Positions 15,264 through 23,944 of a stretch of DNA of 55,709 bases are shown piece after piece. The stretch comes from Caulobacterales bacterium (lineage in GTDB: Bacteria > Pseudomonadota > Alphaproteobacteria > Caulobacterales > Caulobacteraceae): NCBI GenBank assembly GCA_016183935.1, contig JACPDR010000001.1, positions 1-55,709 on the forward strand. The letters run 5' to 3'. Made by a program: the position numbers and the translations under genes. How positions within the stretch are numbered: position 1 is the stretch's first letter; every line of letters starts with the position of its first letter. Under the pieces are notes generated by a model that made no database searches, was not told the DNA's origin, and worked only from the letters and a program-made list of their open reading frames with translations.

Positions 15264-16754
15264 GCCCCAGCCCCCGCCCCGGCTCCAGCGGTCCTCGCCG
15301 CGGTAGCGGTCGTTCGGGATGTAGCGACCGTCCTCGTCGTACCAGCCCTGGCCGTCCTGATAGCGGTCGTAGCCGTCCAGGATGTAGCCGTCGTCGTGGT
15401 ATTCGAGGCCGAGCAGGCCGTCCTCGTCGTCCCACCAGTCGCGCGGATACGAGCTGTGAGCGCACTCCCAGCCGTCGCCCGGACGCCAGTAGGGCTCGTA
15501 GCGGCCACGGTAGCGGTCGCGGAACTGCGGCCGGCAGACGTAGCGAGAATAGACCCGGTTGCCGCGCGCCTGCACATTGGCGCGGTCCTCGACGTAGATC
15601 ACCTCGCGCACGCCCGAGAAGACGTTGTTGACGATCACAGCGCTGCCCGAGGCGGCGGCGACGCCGACCGTGGCGGCGCGGATGCGGCTGTCCTCCAGCC
15701 GCAGTTCGCCGTTGTAGAGCACCACGCCCTTGTCAGAGCGGCCGACGCGGCTGTTCTTGATATCGACCGAGGCCCCCTCGATCGCCACGCCCTCGACGTA
15801 GCCCACGATGGCGGTGTTCTCGATCTCGACGCGGCCGTAGTCGCGGCCCGAGCGAACGATGACCCCGATCGAGCGCGGCCCGAAGGCGTTCGGCGCGTTG
15901 GTGCCCTTCAGGGTGGTCGAGGCGATGCGCGAGGTCTGCCCGGCCCCCGGGATCACCTCCACGCCTGACTGGGCCCCGGTCACCACGACCTCCCAGGCGT
16001 TCAGCACCGCGCCGTCGGCCACGATGGCCGGAGCGATGGTCTGGGCCTCGACGATCGTGTCGCGCATATCCAGCAGGCCGCCGTCGACGAAGATGGCCGC
16101 CTCGTCGCCGGCGTGGCGGAAGCCGACCCGGTTCATGACGATCTCGGCCCCGTAGCCGACGATGCAGGCGGCGTCGCCGGCGCGCGGCGAGGCGAAGACC
16201 ATGTCGCGGATCTCGACGCGGACGCCCTGCGCCACGGTGATGCAGGGCAGGCCGTCGGGGGCCTGCAAGGTGGGATTGGGGCTGCGCGCCCAGTTGCGCG
16301 GATCGAAGCCGCCCTCGCCGATGATGGTCAGGGGCTTGTCGATGTTCAGCCAGCCGACGCAGGCCCCGGCGCGGGCCCGGATCACCAGGGTGCCGCCGGG
16401 ACGGACGCGGCGCACGGCGTCCTCGACCGCGCCCGAGCCCGGGTTGCCGCCGCAGTCGACCAGAACGATCTCCTCGCCGCCGGGCCGGTAGCCGCCCGGA
16501 TAGTCCGGCCGCCAGTCGGGGCGGTGACGGCGATAGTCGTAGCGCCGGTGGTGCGAGCCGCGGCTGCGATAGCTGCGCGTCGGCGGGTCCAGCAGCAGGC
16601 CGAAATTGGGTCGGGTCTGGCTCTCGACCTTGGCGGCGACCTGGGCGTGGGCGGCGGGGCCCTGCGACAGCGCCACGCCGACGACGGCGGCGGCGATGAC
16701 GGCGATCCCGGCGACCGTGCCGCGGATCCGACCGAAGAGGAAACGGGTCGACAT
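15258..16754 (-). CDS. Secreted right-handed parallel beta-helix protein
   Basis: 498 residues with a signal peptide (residues 1-37, ending AAHAQ). A basic segment (SRGSHHRRYDYRRHRP, about 64-79) precedes a long repetitive region (about 95-400) of short strands with patterns such as GVRVEIRDMVFAS, GGLLDMRDTIVEA, GASVDIKNSRVGRS and NGELRLEDSRIRAA, characteristic of pectate-lyase-like/NosD-type beta helices. The last 80 residues are low-complexity, rich in Tyr, Asp, Arg, Gly and Trp (DRYRGRYEPYWRPGDGWE). No catalytic motif can be named. Its TAG lies inside the tRNA gene. The downstream Sel1 gene is 15 bases away, so they may be co-transcribed. Confidence 0.8.
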   Translation of the reverse strand: MSTRFLFGRIRGTVAGIAVIAAAVVGVALSQGPAAHAQVAAKVESQTRPNFGLLLDPPTRSYRSRGSHHRRYDYRRHRPDWRPDYPGGYRPGGEEIVLVDCGGNPGSGAVEDAVRRVRPGGTLVIRARAGACVGWLNIDKPLTIIGEGGFDPRNWARSPNPTLQAPDGLPCITVAQGVRVEIRDMVFASPRAGDAACIVGYGAEIVMNRVGFRHAGDEAAIFVDGGLLDMRDTIVEAQTIAPAIVADGAVLNAWEVVVTGAQSGVEVIPGAGQTSRIASTTLKGTNAPNAFGPRSIGVIVRSGRDYGRVEIENTAIVGYVEGVAIEGASVDIKNSRVGRSDKGVVLYNGELRLEDSRIRAATVGVAAASGSAVIVNNVFSGVREVIYVEDRANVQARGNRVYSRYVCRPQFRDRYRGRYEPYWRPGDGWECAHSSYPRDWWDDEDGLLGLEYHDDGYILDGYDRYQDGQGWYDEDGRYIPNDRYRGEDRWSRGGGWGW

Positions 16755-16769
16755 GGGTCCACGCCCTCC

Positions 16770-18254
16770 TTAACGGCGCTGCTGAGAACGGGAGACCTGG
16801 GCCAGCACGGCCTGCAGGCGGGCGGCCGAGGGGCCGAAGCCGGACAGGGCCGAGTCGATGCGCAGGGCCACGGCCTGGGCCTTGTCCTGGTCGGCCACGC
16901 CCGAGACGCCGAGCGCGAAATAGCTCGACATGGCGAACTTCGCCTCGGGACTGCCCTGTCGCGCAGCCTCCTCGAACCACTTGAAGGCCCGGGCGTAGTC
17001 GGCCGGCAGGCCGATGCCCTCGGCGTACATCACCGCCAGCACCAACTGCGCCTCGGACGACCCGTTGATCGAGGCCAGCTGGATGGCCCGGACCCGCTCG
17101 AGATAGGACAGACGGCTCTCCATCGGATGCCCCAGCATGGCTTCCAGCGTCTCGATCTGGCGCTTGGACAGGTCCTCGGGCCGCTGGGCCACGGTCTCGG
17201 TGATGCCGAGGTAGCGCAGGGCTCGTCCGACGTGGAGGAACGGCAGCTCGCCCCCCATCCGGGTCAGGGCGTATTCATAGGCGTCGCCGCGCGGTCGGCT
17301 CTCGTCCGAGAAGGGCACGCCGGAGCCCGGGGCCTCGTTGGGATAGAATTCGAACGGCGGCGTCCACTGCCGCGCCTTGGCCTCGACGAAGCGGCTGTAC
17401 TGGTCGCGCCGGGGGGCGGACTTCTCGAAGTCCTTCATCATCACATAGGCGCCGACGTCGCCGGTCTGCACCGCCAGATAATTGTACAGATAGGCGTCGA
17501 CGTCGTTGCGCGGGAACAGGCTGGTCGCCGCCTGATAGCCGCGCCGCCGGCGGTCGGCGCGGTTCAGACCGCCCTCGTCTCGACCCCAGGCTTCGCGGGC
17601 CTCGCGGTTGTCCTCGGGTTCGCCGAACGGGCCGTAGAGGCCGTCGTGGAGACGGGCCAGGGTGCGGAAGCCTTCGGCGTCCTGGGTCGACAGGACGTAG
17701 ATGACCCGGTCGCGCACCGCCTCCTGCTCCTGCCGCGTCATCTGGCCGAGCTGGCGGTCCAGCCGCTGATAGGCCATGTGCCGTTCGAAGGCGCGGCAGT
17801 CGTCGTATTTCGACAGCGGCCGCCAGCCGCCGAAGCCGCCGCGGTCGACCCGGTTGATCGGGGCGTAGCCCTCGTCGTTGGCCAGCGCCATGGCGTACCA
17901 GGTGGCGCTCTCGATCGGGTCTTCGATGTTCTTGTCGGTGGCCCGGACGGCGGCGTAACGGGACCCCAACTCCAGCTGGGCGAAGAAGTCGCCGCGGAAG
18001 GCGGCCCGGCGCAACGCCCGCAACCCTGTCTCCTGGGCGTTGAATTCCGAACCGGTCAGGGAGGCCGGGCGCGGGCAGGCGTTCGAGGCCGCGTCGGCGC
18101 GCTGCCAGAAGCGGACGCCGCTGCTCCGGTCGCCGCACGAGGCCATGCCGAAGGCGGTCAGGGCCAGCACGGCCGCGACCGCCGCAATGGCGACGGGGCC
18201 CCGCGACCGCTCGAACCGCCCGCGCCCGGTCTTGTTCGCCTCGCCCTCGCCCAT
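16770..18254 (-). CDS. Membrane-anchored or secreted Sel1-repeat protein
   Basis: 494 residues. A basic N-terminus and hydrophobic segment at about 20-41 (VAIAAVAAVLALTAFGMASC) form a signal peptide or anchor; the sequence ends GMASCG, which could be a weak lipobox. The C-terminal part has Sel1-like repeats: NGSSEAQLVLAVMYAEGIGLP, ADYARAFKWFEEAARQGSPE, AKFAMSSYFALGVSGV. The middle (about 100-330) is unassigned. Sel1 repeats serve as protein-binding solenoids. Start: ATG 18254 or GTG 18269; the ATG is listed though its ribosome binding site is poor. Upstream of the beta-helix gene and probably its operon partner. Confidence 0.75.
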   Translation of the reverse strand: MGEGEANKTGRGRFERSRGPVAIAAVAAVLALTAFGMASCGDRSSGVRFWQRADAASNACPRPASLTGSEFNAQETGLRALRRAAFRGDFFAQLELGSRYAAVRATDKNIEDPIESATWYAMALANDEGYAPINRVDRGGFGGWRPLSKYDDCRAFERHMAYQRLDRQLGQMTRQEQEAVRDRVIYVLSTQDAEGFRTLARLHDGLYGPFGEPEDNREAREAWGRDEGGLNRADRRRRGYQAATSLFPRNDVDAYLYNYLAVQTGDVGAYVMMKDFEKSAPRRDQYSRFVEAKARQWTPPFEFYPNEAPGSGVPFSDESRPRGDAYEYALTRMGGELPFLHVGRALRYLGITETVAQRPEDLSKRQIETLEAMLGHPMESRLSYLERVRAIQLASINGSSEAQLVLAVMYAEGIGLPADYARAFKWFEEAARQGSPEAKFAMSSYFALGVSGVADQDKAQAVALRIDSALSGFGPSAARLQAVLAQVSRSQQRR

Positions 18255-18269
18255 GACCCCTCGCACCAC

Positions 18270-18517
18270 TGGAGCGGGCGTTCCCCGGCTCGCCCGTTAA
18301 GCTTTGCGTGACCGGGACAGTCCGGTCCAGTTAACTGTCTGTCAAGGTTAACGCTGGTTTGCGACAAAGCGTTGCCGCACCACGGCCATTTTATGACGAG
18401 GTGGAAGTTTTCCACCAGAATCAGCGGCTTGTGATTCCCCTCACAGGCGAAAAATCGCCCCCTCGCCTCCCGGGCCGGCGGCGCCTATATGGCCTGCATT
18501 GCCCGGAGTTTCGCCTG
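18270..18517. other. Divergent intergenic region with paired GTTAAC sites
   Basis: Between the Sel1 gene and the methionine sulfoxide reductase gene. It contains GTTAAC at 18330-18335 and again at 18347-18352, 17 bases apart, and an inverted pair ACCGG...CCGGT at about 18310-18325. These may be operators for one of the divergent genes; the TTAA spacing does not fit the CtrA N7 rule. The region is AT-richer than its surroundings, as expected for promoters. Confidence 0.4.
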
Positions 18518-19012
18518 ATGTCCTACCTCGCCCGCGATGATCGTCCCGACGACAAGGCCGCCCGCTACGCCGAACTCGAAGAGGAGATTCTCGCTGTGCT
18601 CGAAGGCGAGCCGAACCTGACGGCGCGGATGGCGACCGTCTCGTCGATGCTGGCCGACGCCTTCCCGCTGTTCTTCTGGACCGGCTTCTACGTGGTCGAT
18701 CCCGACAAGTCCGACGAACTGGTGGTCGGGCCCTATCAGGGCACCCTGGGCTGCCTGCGCATCGCCTTTGGCCGGGGGGTTTGCGGCACGGCGGCGAAGG
18801 ACCGCGCCACCCAGATCGTCGAGGACGTCAACGCCTTCCCCGGCCACATCGCCTGCGACAGCCGCTCGGCCAGCGAGATCGTCGTGCCGGTTTTCGACCA
18901 GTCCGGCGCCCTGATCGCGGTGCTCGACGTGGACGCCACGGAGACCGCCGCCTTCGACGCGGTCGACGCCGGGGCGCTGGAGCGCCTCGTCGCCCGGGTG
19001 TTCGCGGCCTGA
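18518..19012 (+). CDS. msrC: Free methionine-(R)-sulfoxide reductase (GAF domain)
   Basis: Cytoplasmic enzyme that repairs free L-methionine-R-sulfoxide. 164 residues forming one GAF domain: FFWTGFYVVDPDKSDELVVGP, GTLGCLRIAFGRGVCGTAA, AFPGHIACDSRSASEIVVPV. The three cysteines used by the family in catalysis and disulfide exchange are present at C79, C89 and C113. This differs from ordinary signalling GAF domains and supports the enzymatic call. Start at ATG 18518, with GGAGT upstream; an earlier in-frame start lies in the promoter region. Confidence 0.9.
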   Translation: MSYLARDDRPDDKAARYAELEEEILAVLEGEPNLTARMATVSSMLADAFPLFFWTGFYVVDPDKSDELVVGPYQGTLGCLRIAFGRGVCGTAAKDRATQIVEDVNAFPGHIACDSRSASEIVVPVFDQSGALIAVLDVDATETAAFDAVDAGALERLVARVFAA

Positions 19013-19045
19013 TCATCTGCTAAGCCGTCCGGACAGGAGGACGTC

Positions 19046-19723
19046 ATGTCGGATCGGGTCATCGCCATCACCGGAGGCCACGGCGTGCTTGGCCGGGCCG
19101 TGCTCGAGGCGGCGCTGGCCGACGGGCTGAAGGTCGCGGTCATCGACCACGCTTCGGGCCGGACGGTGCCTGAGGGCGTGCTGGAGCTCGGCGGGGTCGA
19201 CCTGACGGACGGCGCGGCGGCGGAGCGGGCCATCGGGGCCGCGGCTGAACGCTTCGGCCGGCTCGACGCCCTGCTCAACATCGCCGGCGGGTTCGTCTGG
19301 CAAACCGTCGACGACCCCGAGCCGGCCTGGGCCCGGATGTTCGCCCTGAACCTGACCACCGCCGTCAACGCCAGCCGCGCCGCCCTGCCCCATCTCAAGG
19401 CCTCGCCCGAGGGTCGCATCGTCAACGTCGGAGCCAATGGCGCGGTCAAGGCCGCCGCCGGCATGGGCGCCTACGCCGCATCCAAGTCCGGCGTCCACCG
19501 CTTGACCGAAAGCCTCGCCGAGGAGCTGAAGGCGACCTCGGTCACCGTCAACGCGGTCCTGCCCTCGATCCTCGACACCGAGCAGAACCGCGCCGACATG
19601 CCCGACGCCGACCCGGCCAGATGGGTCCGGCCGTCGGACCTCGCCCGCGTCATGCTGTTCCTCGCCTCGCCGGAGAGCCGGGCCATCACCGGCGCCCTGA
19701 TTCCGGTGACGGGCCGCGTCTGA
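19046..19723 (+). CDS. Short-chain dehydrogenase/reductase
   Basis: 225-residue cytoplasmic SDR. It has the dinucleotide-binding TGGHGVLG (about 9-16), NIAGG (about 79-83), and the catalytic YAASK (Tyr near 149) with a preceding Asn/Ser region. ATG at 19046 with AGGAGG eight bases upstream. The TGA overlaps the ATG of the lyase gene by one base, so the two are translationally coupled. The substrate cannot be told from sequence; position suggests a role near acyl or CoA-ester metabolism. Confidence 0.88.
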   Translation: MSDRVIAITGGHGVLGRAVLEAALADGLKVAVIDHASGRTVPEGVLELGGVDLTDGAAAERAIGAAAERFGRLDALLNIAGGFVWQTVDDPEPAWARMFALNLTTAVNASRAALPHLKASPEGRIVNVGANGAVKAAAGMGAYAASKSGVHRLTESLAEELKATSVTVNAVLPSILDTEQNRADMPDADPARWVRPSDLARVMLFLASPESRAITGALIPVTGRV

Positions 19724-20580
19724 TGGATCTGTTCCGCTCGGTCCTCTACCTGCCCGCCAGCAATCCGCGCGCGATCGAGAAGGCGCGGGGCCTGAACTGC
19801 GACGCCGTGATCCTCGACCTCGAGGATGCCGTCGCTCCGGACGCCAAGGCCGAGGCGCGCCAGGCCGCGGTCGCGGCGCTGGCCGCCGGGGGCTTCGGTT
19901 GCCGCGTCGGCGTCCGCGTCAACAGCCTCGACACCGCGTGGGGCGCCGGCGATCTGGAAGCCCTCGCCGGCCTGAACCCCGATTTCGTGGTCGCGCCCAA
20001 GATCGAAAGCGCCGGGGGCGTGCGCGAGGTCGCGGCGCGCCTGCCGGACGGCGTCGCCCTGTGGGTCATGATCGAGACGCCGCTGTCGGTGCTGCGTCTG
20101 GACCAGATCGCCGGCGCCGGGGCCCCGCTCGCGGCCCTGATGCTCGGGATCAATGATTTCGGCGAACGGATGAACCTGGTGCTCGGCCCGGACCGCGAGC
20201 CGCTCAAGCCGTGGCTGGCCGCCGTCGTCGCCGCCGCGCGCGGCCACGGCCTGCTGGCCATCGACGGGGTCGTCAACGCCACCGACGACGCCGACCGGCT
20301 GGCGGCCGAATGCCGGCAGGGCCGCGCCTTCGGTTTCGACGGCAAGAGCCTGATCCATCCAGCCCAGATCGCCGCCGCCAACGCCGCCTTCTCGCCCTCC
20401 GCCGAAGAGGTCGCCCGGGCCCGGGAAGTCGTCGCCGCCTTCGCCGCCGCGGGCGCCCAGGGCAAGGGCGCCATCCGGGTCGGCTACCGGATGGTGGAGC
20501 GGCTGCACCTCGACGCGGCCCACCGCTTGCTGGCCCGGCACGAGAGCGCCTCGACCTCGCCCCAAGACGCGCCTATCTAG
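19723..20580 (+). CDS. CoA-ester lyase of the HpcH/HpaI aldolase (CitE-like) family
   Basis: 285 residues with family motifs RSVLYLPASNPRAIEKA (about 5-21), DAVILDLEDAVAPDAKAEAR (acidic metal/substrate region), RVNSLDTAWGAGDLEAL, and FGFDGKSLIHPAQIAAAN near 210-227. CitE-like stand-alone lyases act on (S)-citramalyl-CoA, malyl-CoA or related esters; a citrate lyase complex is not implied because citD and citF are absent. Overlaps the SDR stop (TGATG), 75 bases upstream of the FabH-like gene. Confidence 0.85.
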   Translation: MDLFRSVLYLPASNPRAIEKARGLNCDAVILDLEDAVAPDAKAEARQAAVAALAAGGFGCRVGVRVNSLDTAWGAGDLEALAGLNPDFVVAPKIESAGGVREVAARLPDGVALWVMIETPLSVLRLDQIAGAGAPLAALMLGINDFGERMNLVLGPDREPLKPWLAAVVAAARGHGLLAIDGVVNATDDADRLAAECRQGRAFGFDGKSLIHPAQIAAANAAFSPSAEEVARAREVVAAFAAAGAQGKGAIRVGYRMVERLHLDAAHRLLARHESASTSPQDAPI

Positions 20581-20655
20581 TCCGTCCAGAAACAGAACTG
20601 AGCCGGCCCCTCAAGCAGCGAGCGGGCCGCGCCGCGAGCGCCAGGGGCCCGCCTC

Positions 20656-21810
20656 ATGACCAAAGCCGTCATCGCCGCCACCGGCTTGTTCACGCCGGAA
20701 CAGTCCATCTCCAACGAGGAGTTGGTCGCCGCCTACAACACCTGGGCCGCGCGCTTCAACGAGCAGCACGCCGCCGGCATCGCCGCGGGCGACACCGCGG
20801 CCCTGACGCCTTCCTCGGTCGAGTTCATCGAGAAGGCGTCCGGCATCAAGGCGCGCTTCGTGCTCGACAAGGCGGGGGTGCTCGACCCGGACCGCATGGC
20901 CCCGAACATCCCCGAGCGTTCCAACGAAGAGCTGTCGGTGCTGGCCGAGATGGCCGTGAAGGCGGCGCAGGACGCCATCGCCGCCTGGGGCAAGCCGGCC
21001 AGCGAGATCGGGGCGGTGATCTGCGCCGCGTCCAACATGCAGCGCCCCTACCCGGCCATGGCCATCGAGGTGCAGCAGGCGCTGGGCATCGAGGGCTTCG
21101 CCTTTGACATGAACGTCGCGTGCTCCTCGGCCACCTTCGGCATCAAGACCGCCGCCGACTTCATCGCCTCCGGCTCGGTCAAGGCGGTGCTGATGGTCAA
21201 CCCCGAGGTCTGTTCGGCCCACCTCAACTTCAAGGACCGCGACAGCCACTTCATCTTCGGCGACGTCGCCACCGCCGTGATCGTCGAGGCGGAGGATCAG
21301 GCCGTGGACGGCTGGGAGATTCTCGGCACGCGGTTGAAGACTGTGTTCTCGAACAACATCCGCAACAATTTCGGCTTCCTGAACCGGGCCGCCGAAGCGA
21401 CGGGGTCCGGAAGCGCCCCGGCCTCAAGTCGCGAAGCGGTAGGCCAGACGGACAAACTTTTCGTCCAGCAGGGACGAAAGGTGTTCAAGGACGTGGTGCC
21501 GATGGTCTCGGACATGATCGTCGACCACGCCGCCGACCTCGGCCTCGACCCGCATCAGCTGAAGCGGCTGTGGCTGCACCAGGCCAACATCAACATGAAC
21601 CAGTTCATCGGCCGCAAGGTGCTGGGCCGCGAGCCGACGCCCGAGGAGAACGTCATCATCCTCGACGACTACGCCAACACGTCGTCGGCCGGTTCGATCA
21701 TCGCCTTCCACCTGCGCCACGACGGCTTCGCCCCCGGCGACGTCGGCCTGATCTGCAGCTTCGGGGCGGGCTATTCCGCCGGCACGGTGTTCGTCCGCAA
21801 GCGAGCCTAG
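20656..21810 (+). CDS. Beta-ketoacyl-ACP synthase III family protein (FabH/FabY-like)
   Basis: 384-residue thiolase-fold condensing enzyme. The Cys-His-Asn triad is present: C156 in MNVACSSATFG, H308 in LHQANINMNQ, N341 in YANTSSAG. It is longer than FabH (about 320) owing to insertions near 35-55 and 225-265, as in the beta-ketodecanoyl-type enzymes of Pseudomonas that start chains from medium-chain acyl-CoA. A shunt from beta-oxidation to fatty acid synthesis is therefore possible, but inferred. Ends six bases from the convergent RidA-like gene. Confidence 0.87.
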   Translation: MTKAVIAATGLFTPEQSISNEELVAAYNTWAARFNEQHAAGIAAGDTAALTPSSVEFIEKASGIKARFVLDKAGVLDPDRMAPNIPERSNEELSVLAEMAVKAAQDAIAAWGKPASEIGAVICAASNMQRPYPAMAIEVQQALGIEGFAFDMNVACSSATFGIKTAADFIASGSVKAVLMVNPEVCSAHLNFKDRDSHFIFGDVATAVIVEAEDQAVDGWEILGTRLKTVFSNNIRNNFGFLNRAAEATGSGSAPASSREAVGQTDKLFVQQGRKVFKDVVPMVSDMIVDHAADLGLDPHQLKRLWLHQANINMNQFIGRKVLGREPTPEENVIILDDYANTSSAGSIIAFHLRHDGFAPGDVGLICSFGAGYSAGTVFVRKRA

Positions 21811-21816
21811 GCGGCG

Positions 21817-22206
21817 TTACGCCGCCGCCACCGCCTCGATCTCGACCAGCCACGCTTCGTCGAAGATGCCGGTGACGATCACCGTCAGGGCCGGCTGTCG
21901 ACCGGCCAGCCGCCGCACCCGGACTTCGCGGTTCTCCAGGGCGTAGCGCCGGTCCGACAGGAAGGTCGTCACCTTGACGAGGTTGTCCAGGGTCATGCCG
22001 GCGGCGGTCAGCTGGGCCTCGATATTGTCCCAGACCTGTTCGCACTGGCCGGTGAACCCGGCGGCCAAAGAGCCGTCAGGCGCGACCGGAATCTGGCCGG
22101 ACAGGTACAGCCACCGGGTCGGACCGGTCACCTCGACCGCCTGAGGATACGATCCCTCGACCGGCGGCGAGCCGTCGCCGGTCAGGGGCCGTATGGTCGC
22201 CGTCAC
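21817..22206 (-). CDS. RidA/YjgF family protein
   Basis: 129 residues of the RidA fold: YPQAVEVTGPTRWLYLSGQIP, GQCEQVWDNIEAQLTAAGM, LDNLVKVTTFLSDRRYALENRE, and the C-terminal FDEAWLVEIEAVAA. Canonical RidA hydrolyses reactive enamine/imine intermediates. The catalytic Arg region is replaced here by ALTVIVTGIFDEAWLVEIE, which retains the strand but not the usual RxxVxV pattern, so it may belong to a divergent Rid subgroup. GTG start at 22206 overlaps the TGA of the upstream peptidase, showing coupling. Confidence 0.82.
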   Translation of the reverse strand: MTATIRPLTGDGSPPVEGSYPQAVEVTGPTRWLYLSGQIPVAPDGSLAAGFTGQCEQVWDNIEAQLTAAGMTLDNLVKVTTFLSDRRYALENREVRVRRLAGRQPALTVIVTGIFDEAWLVEIEAVAAA

Positions 22207-23831
22207 TGGCGCGCGGTGTCCGTGCGGGCGCGCACCTGGGCGAATTCCGAGGTCGACTTCCAGCCCGGCCAGTCCTCGCTGTTCGCGAGGTCCAGACCCA
22301 GATGATACAGCAGGGTCAGGTTTTCGACCGCCGAGGTGAAGTTCAGCTCGGGCGACCATTCGTCGGACGTCTTGTGGTAGTCGGCCCCGAACTTGGCGCG
22401 CCACGCGGCCTCGCCGGCTTCCCGACCGCCCTCGACCCAGTCCCAGCCATGCCACGGCATGATCGCCGGGACGCCGGCCCGGGCGAAGGGGAAGTGATCC
22501 GAGCGGTAGTAGAAGCCCTGCTCGGGCATGTGGTCGTCGGAGACATAGCGGCCCAGCGGCTCGGCCAGCGCCTGCAACCGGTCCTCGAGGTCGTTCTGGC
22601 CCTTGCCGAAGATCGGGATGTCCTTCGTCGGACCCGACAGCGGCAGCATGTCGATGTTGATGTCGGCCACCGTCGTCGCCAGCGGGTACACCGGATCGGC
22701 GGCGTAGCCGTAGGCGCCCATCAGCCCCATCTCCTCGGCCGCCATGTGGGCGAAGACGATCGAGCGCTCGGGGCGGGGCGCCTGGCTCAGCTGGCGGGCC
22801 ATCTCGACCACGCCCACCGTGCCGGAGGCGTTGTCCCAGGCCCCGTTGAAGATCTTGTCGTCGCCCGGGGTCTCGGGGTGCTGGGTCTCGCCGCCGACGT
22901 GATCCCAGTGGGCCGAATAGATGATGGTCTCGTCCGGACGCTCGGCGCCCGGCAAGCGCGCCAGCAGGTTGTGGGTGACCAGGGTGTCGATGGTCTCGGC
23001 CGCCTCGACCGACAGGGTGACGCCGTTCACCGGCACCGCCTTGAAGGCGCCGGAGCCAACACTGGCCAATCGGCCCATGTCGAGGCCGGCCGCCGTGGCC
23101 CACTGCAGCGCCACGTCGTGGTTGGTGGCCATCGAGAATTCGAGATCGGCCGCTCCCGGGGTGAGGGTGCGGGTGCGGGTCGCGCCTCGCACCGTCCGCT
23201 GCCACATCGGCGAGTCCCCGGCCCCGGGCACGAGGGTGACGATGCCGACCGCGCCGCGGCGGAAGGCCTCGTCGGCCTTGTAGGCGCCGGATTCGTAGTT
23301 GGTGTCGTATTCGCCGTTGAACAGCTCGCCTTCGGGCTCGCCCGGCACGACGACCACGACCTTGCCGCGCACGTCGATGTCGCCGTAGTCGTCCCAGTTC
23401 CGCTCCGGCGCGGTGATGCCGTAGCCGGCGAACACCACCGGGGCGTTGCTGATCGAGGCCTGGCCGTCGTTGCTGATGGCGCGCAGGGTGACGTCGGTTC
23501 CGACCGCCATCGGATGGCTGACGCCGTCCGGGCCGGTCCAGCTGGCGCTGGCGGCGCCCGCCACCGGCGTGAAGCGCTTCAGGTTCACCGGCTGCAGCCA
23601 CTGGCCGTCCGGGCCGCCGGGCTCGAGGCCCATGGCCTCGTACTGGGCCTGCAGCCAGGCCAGCGTCATGCGCTCGCCCTCGGTGCCGGGATAGCGGCCC
23701 TGGTATTCGTCGGCGCTGATGGTGCGGATGTCGTTGCTGATCCGCTCGGCCGAGAAGTCCTGGGCTGTCGCCATGCCGGCGGCCAGAAGCACGGCGGCGA
23801 CGGCGACGCCGCCCATCATCTTGCGAAGCAT
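22203..23831 (-). CDS. Secreted M28 family zinc peptidase with PA domain
   Basis: 542 residues from ATG 23831, with signal peptide (about 1-22, ending MATAQ). A protease-associated insert (about 120-230, FAGYGITAPERNWDDYGDID) precedes the M28 catalytic domain: YSAHWDHVG (zinc His), NGAWDNASGT (bridging Asp), AAEEMGLMG (Glu pair), NIDMLP (Asp), YRSDHFPFARAGVP (second His). All ligands are intact. Such enzymes are periplasmic or extracellular aminopeptidases. It is clearly paralogous to the next gene upstream. Confidence 0.92.
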   Translation of the reverse strand: MLRKMMGGVAVAAVLLAAGMATAQDFSAERISNDIRTISADEYQGRYPGTEGERMTLAWLQAQYEAMGLEPGGPDGQWLQPVNLKRFTPVAGAASASWTGPDGVSHPMAVGTDVTLRAISNDGQASISNAPVVFAGYGITAPERNWDDYGDIDVRGKVVVVVPGEPEGELFNGEYDTNYESGAYKADEAFRRGAVGIVTLVPGAGDSPMWQRTVRGATRTRTLTPGAADLEFSMATNHDVALQWATAAGLDMGRLASVGSGAFKAVPVNGVTLSVEAAETIDTLVTHNLLARLPGAERPDETIIYSAHWDHVGGETQHPETPGDDKIFNGAWDNASGTVGVVEMARQLSQAPRPERSIVFAHMAAEEMGLMGAYGYAADPVYPLATTVADINIDMLPLSGPTKDIPIFGKGQNDLEDRLQALAEPLGRYVSDDHMPEQGFYYRSDHFPFARAGVPAIMPWHGWDWVEGGREAGEAAWRAKFGADYHKTSDEWSPELNFTSAVENLTLLYHLGLDLANSEDWPGWKSTSEFAQVRARTDTARQ

Positions 23832-23944
23832 ATGGGAAACTCCATCCCCCGGATTGATGGCGCGCACTCTAGGGCGGCCCCGGCGGACCGCTCGTTAAGT
23901 TTTCGTCATGTCCGCGGCATGACCGGGAGAGGGCGAACGGGGGC

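Noticed and set aside
15134..15631. Plus-strand ORF across the tRNA
   Set aside because: Its product contains the peptide typically produced by translating a tRNA gene; the region is a tRNA plus antisense of the beta-helix gene.
16113..18311. Plus-strand open frame of 732 codons
   Set aside because: Antisense to the beta-helix and Sel1-repeat genes, which have signal peptides and repeats. No motif is present on the plus strand.
18330..18352. CtrA binding site in the Sel1-msrC intergenic region
   Set aside because: Two TTAA motifs are present but separated by 13 bases, not the seven required by the CtrA consensus.
19723..20580. Citrate lyase beta subunit
   Set aside because: No citD, citF or citC lies nearby; a stand-alone CoA-ester lyase is a better fit.
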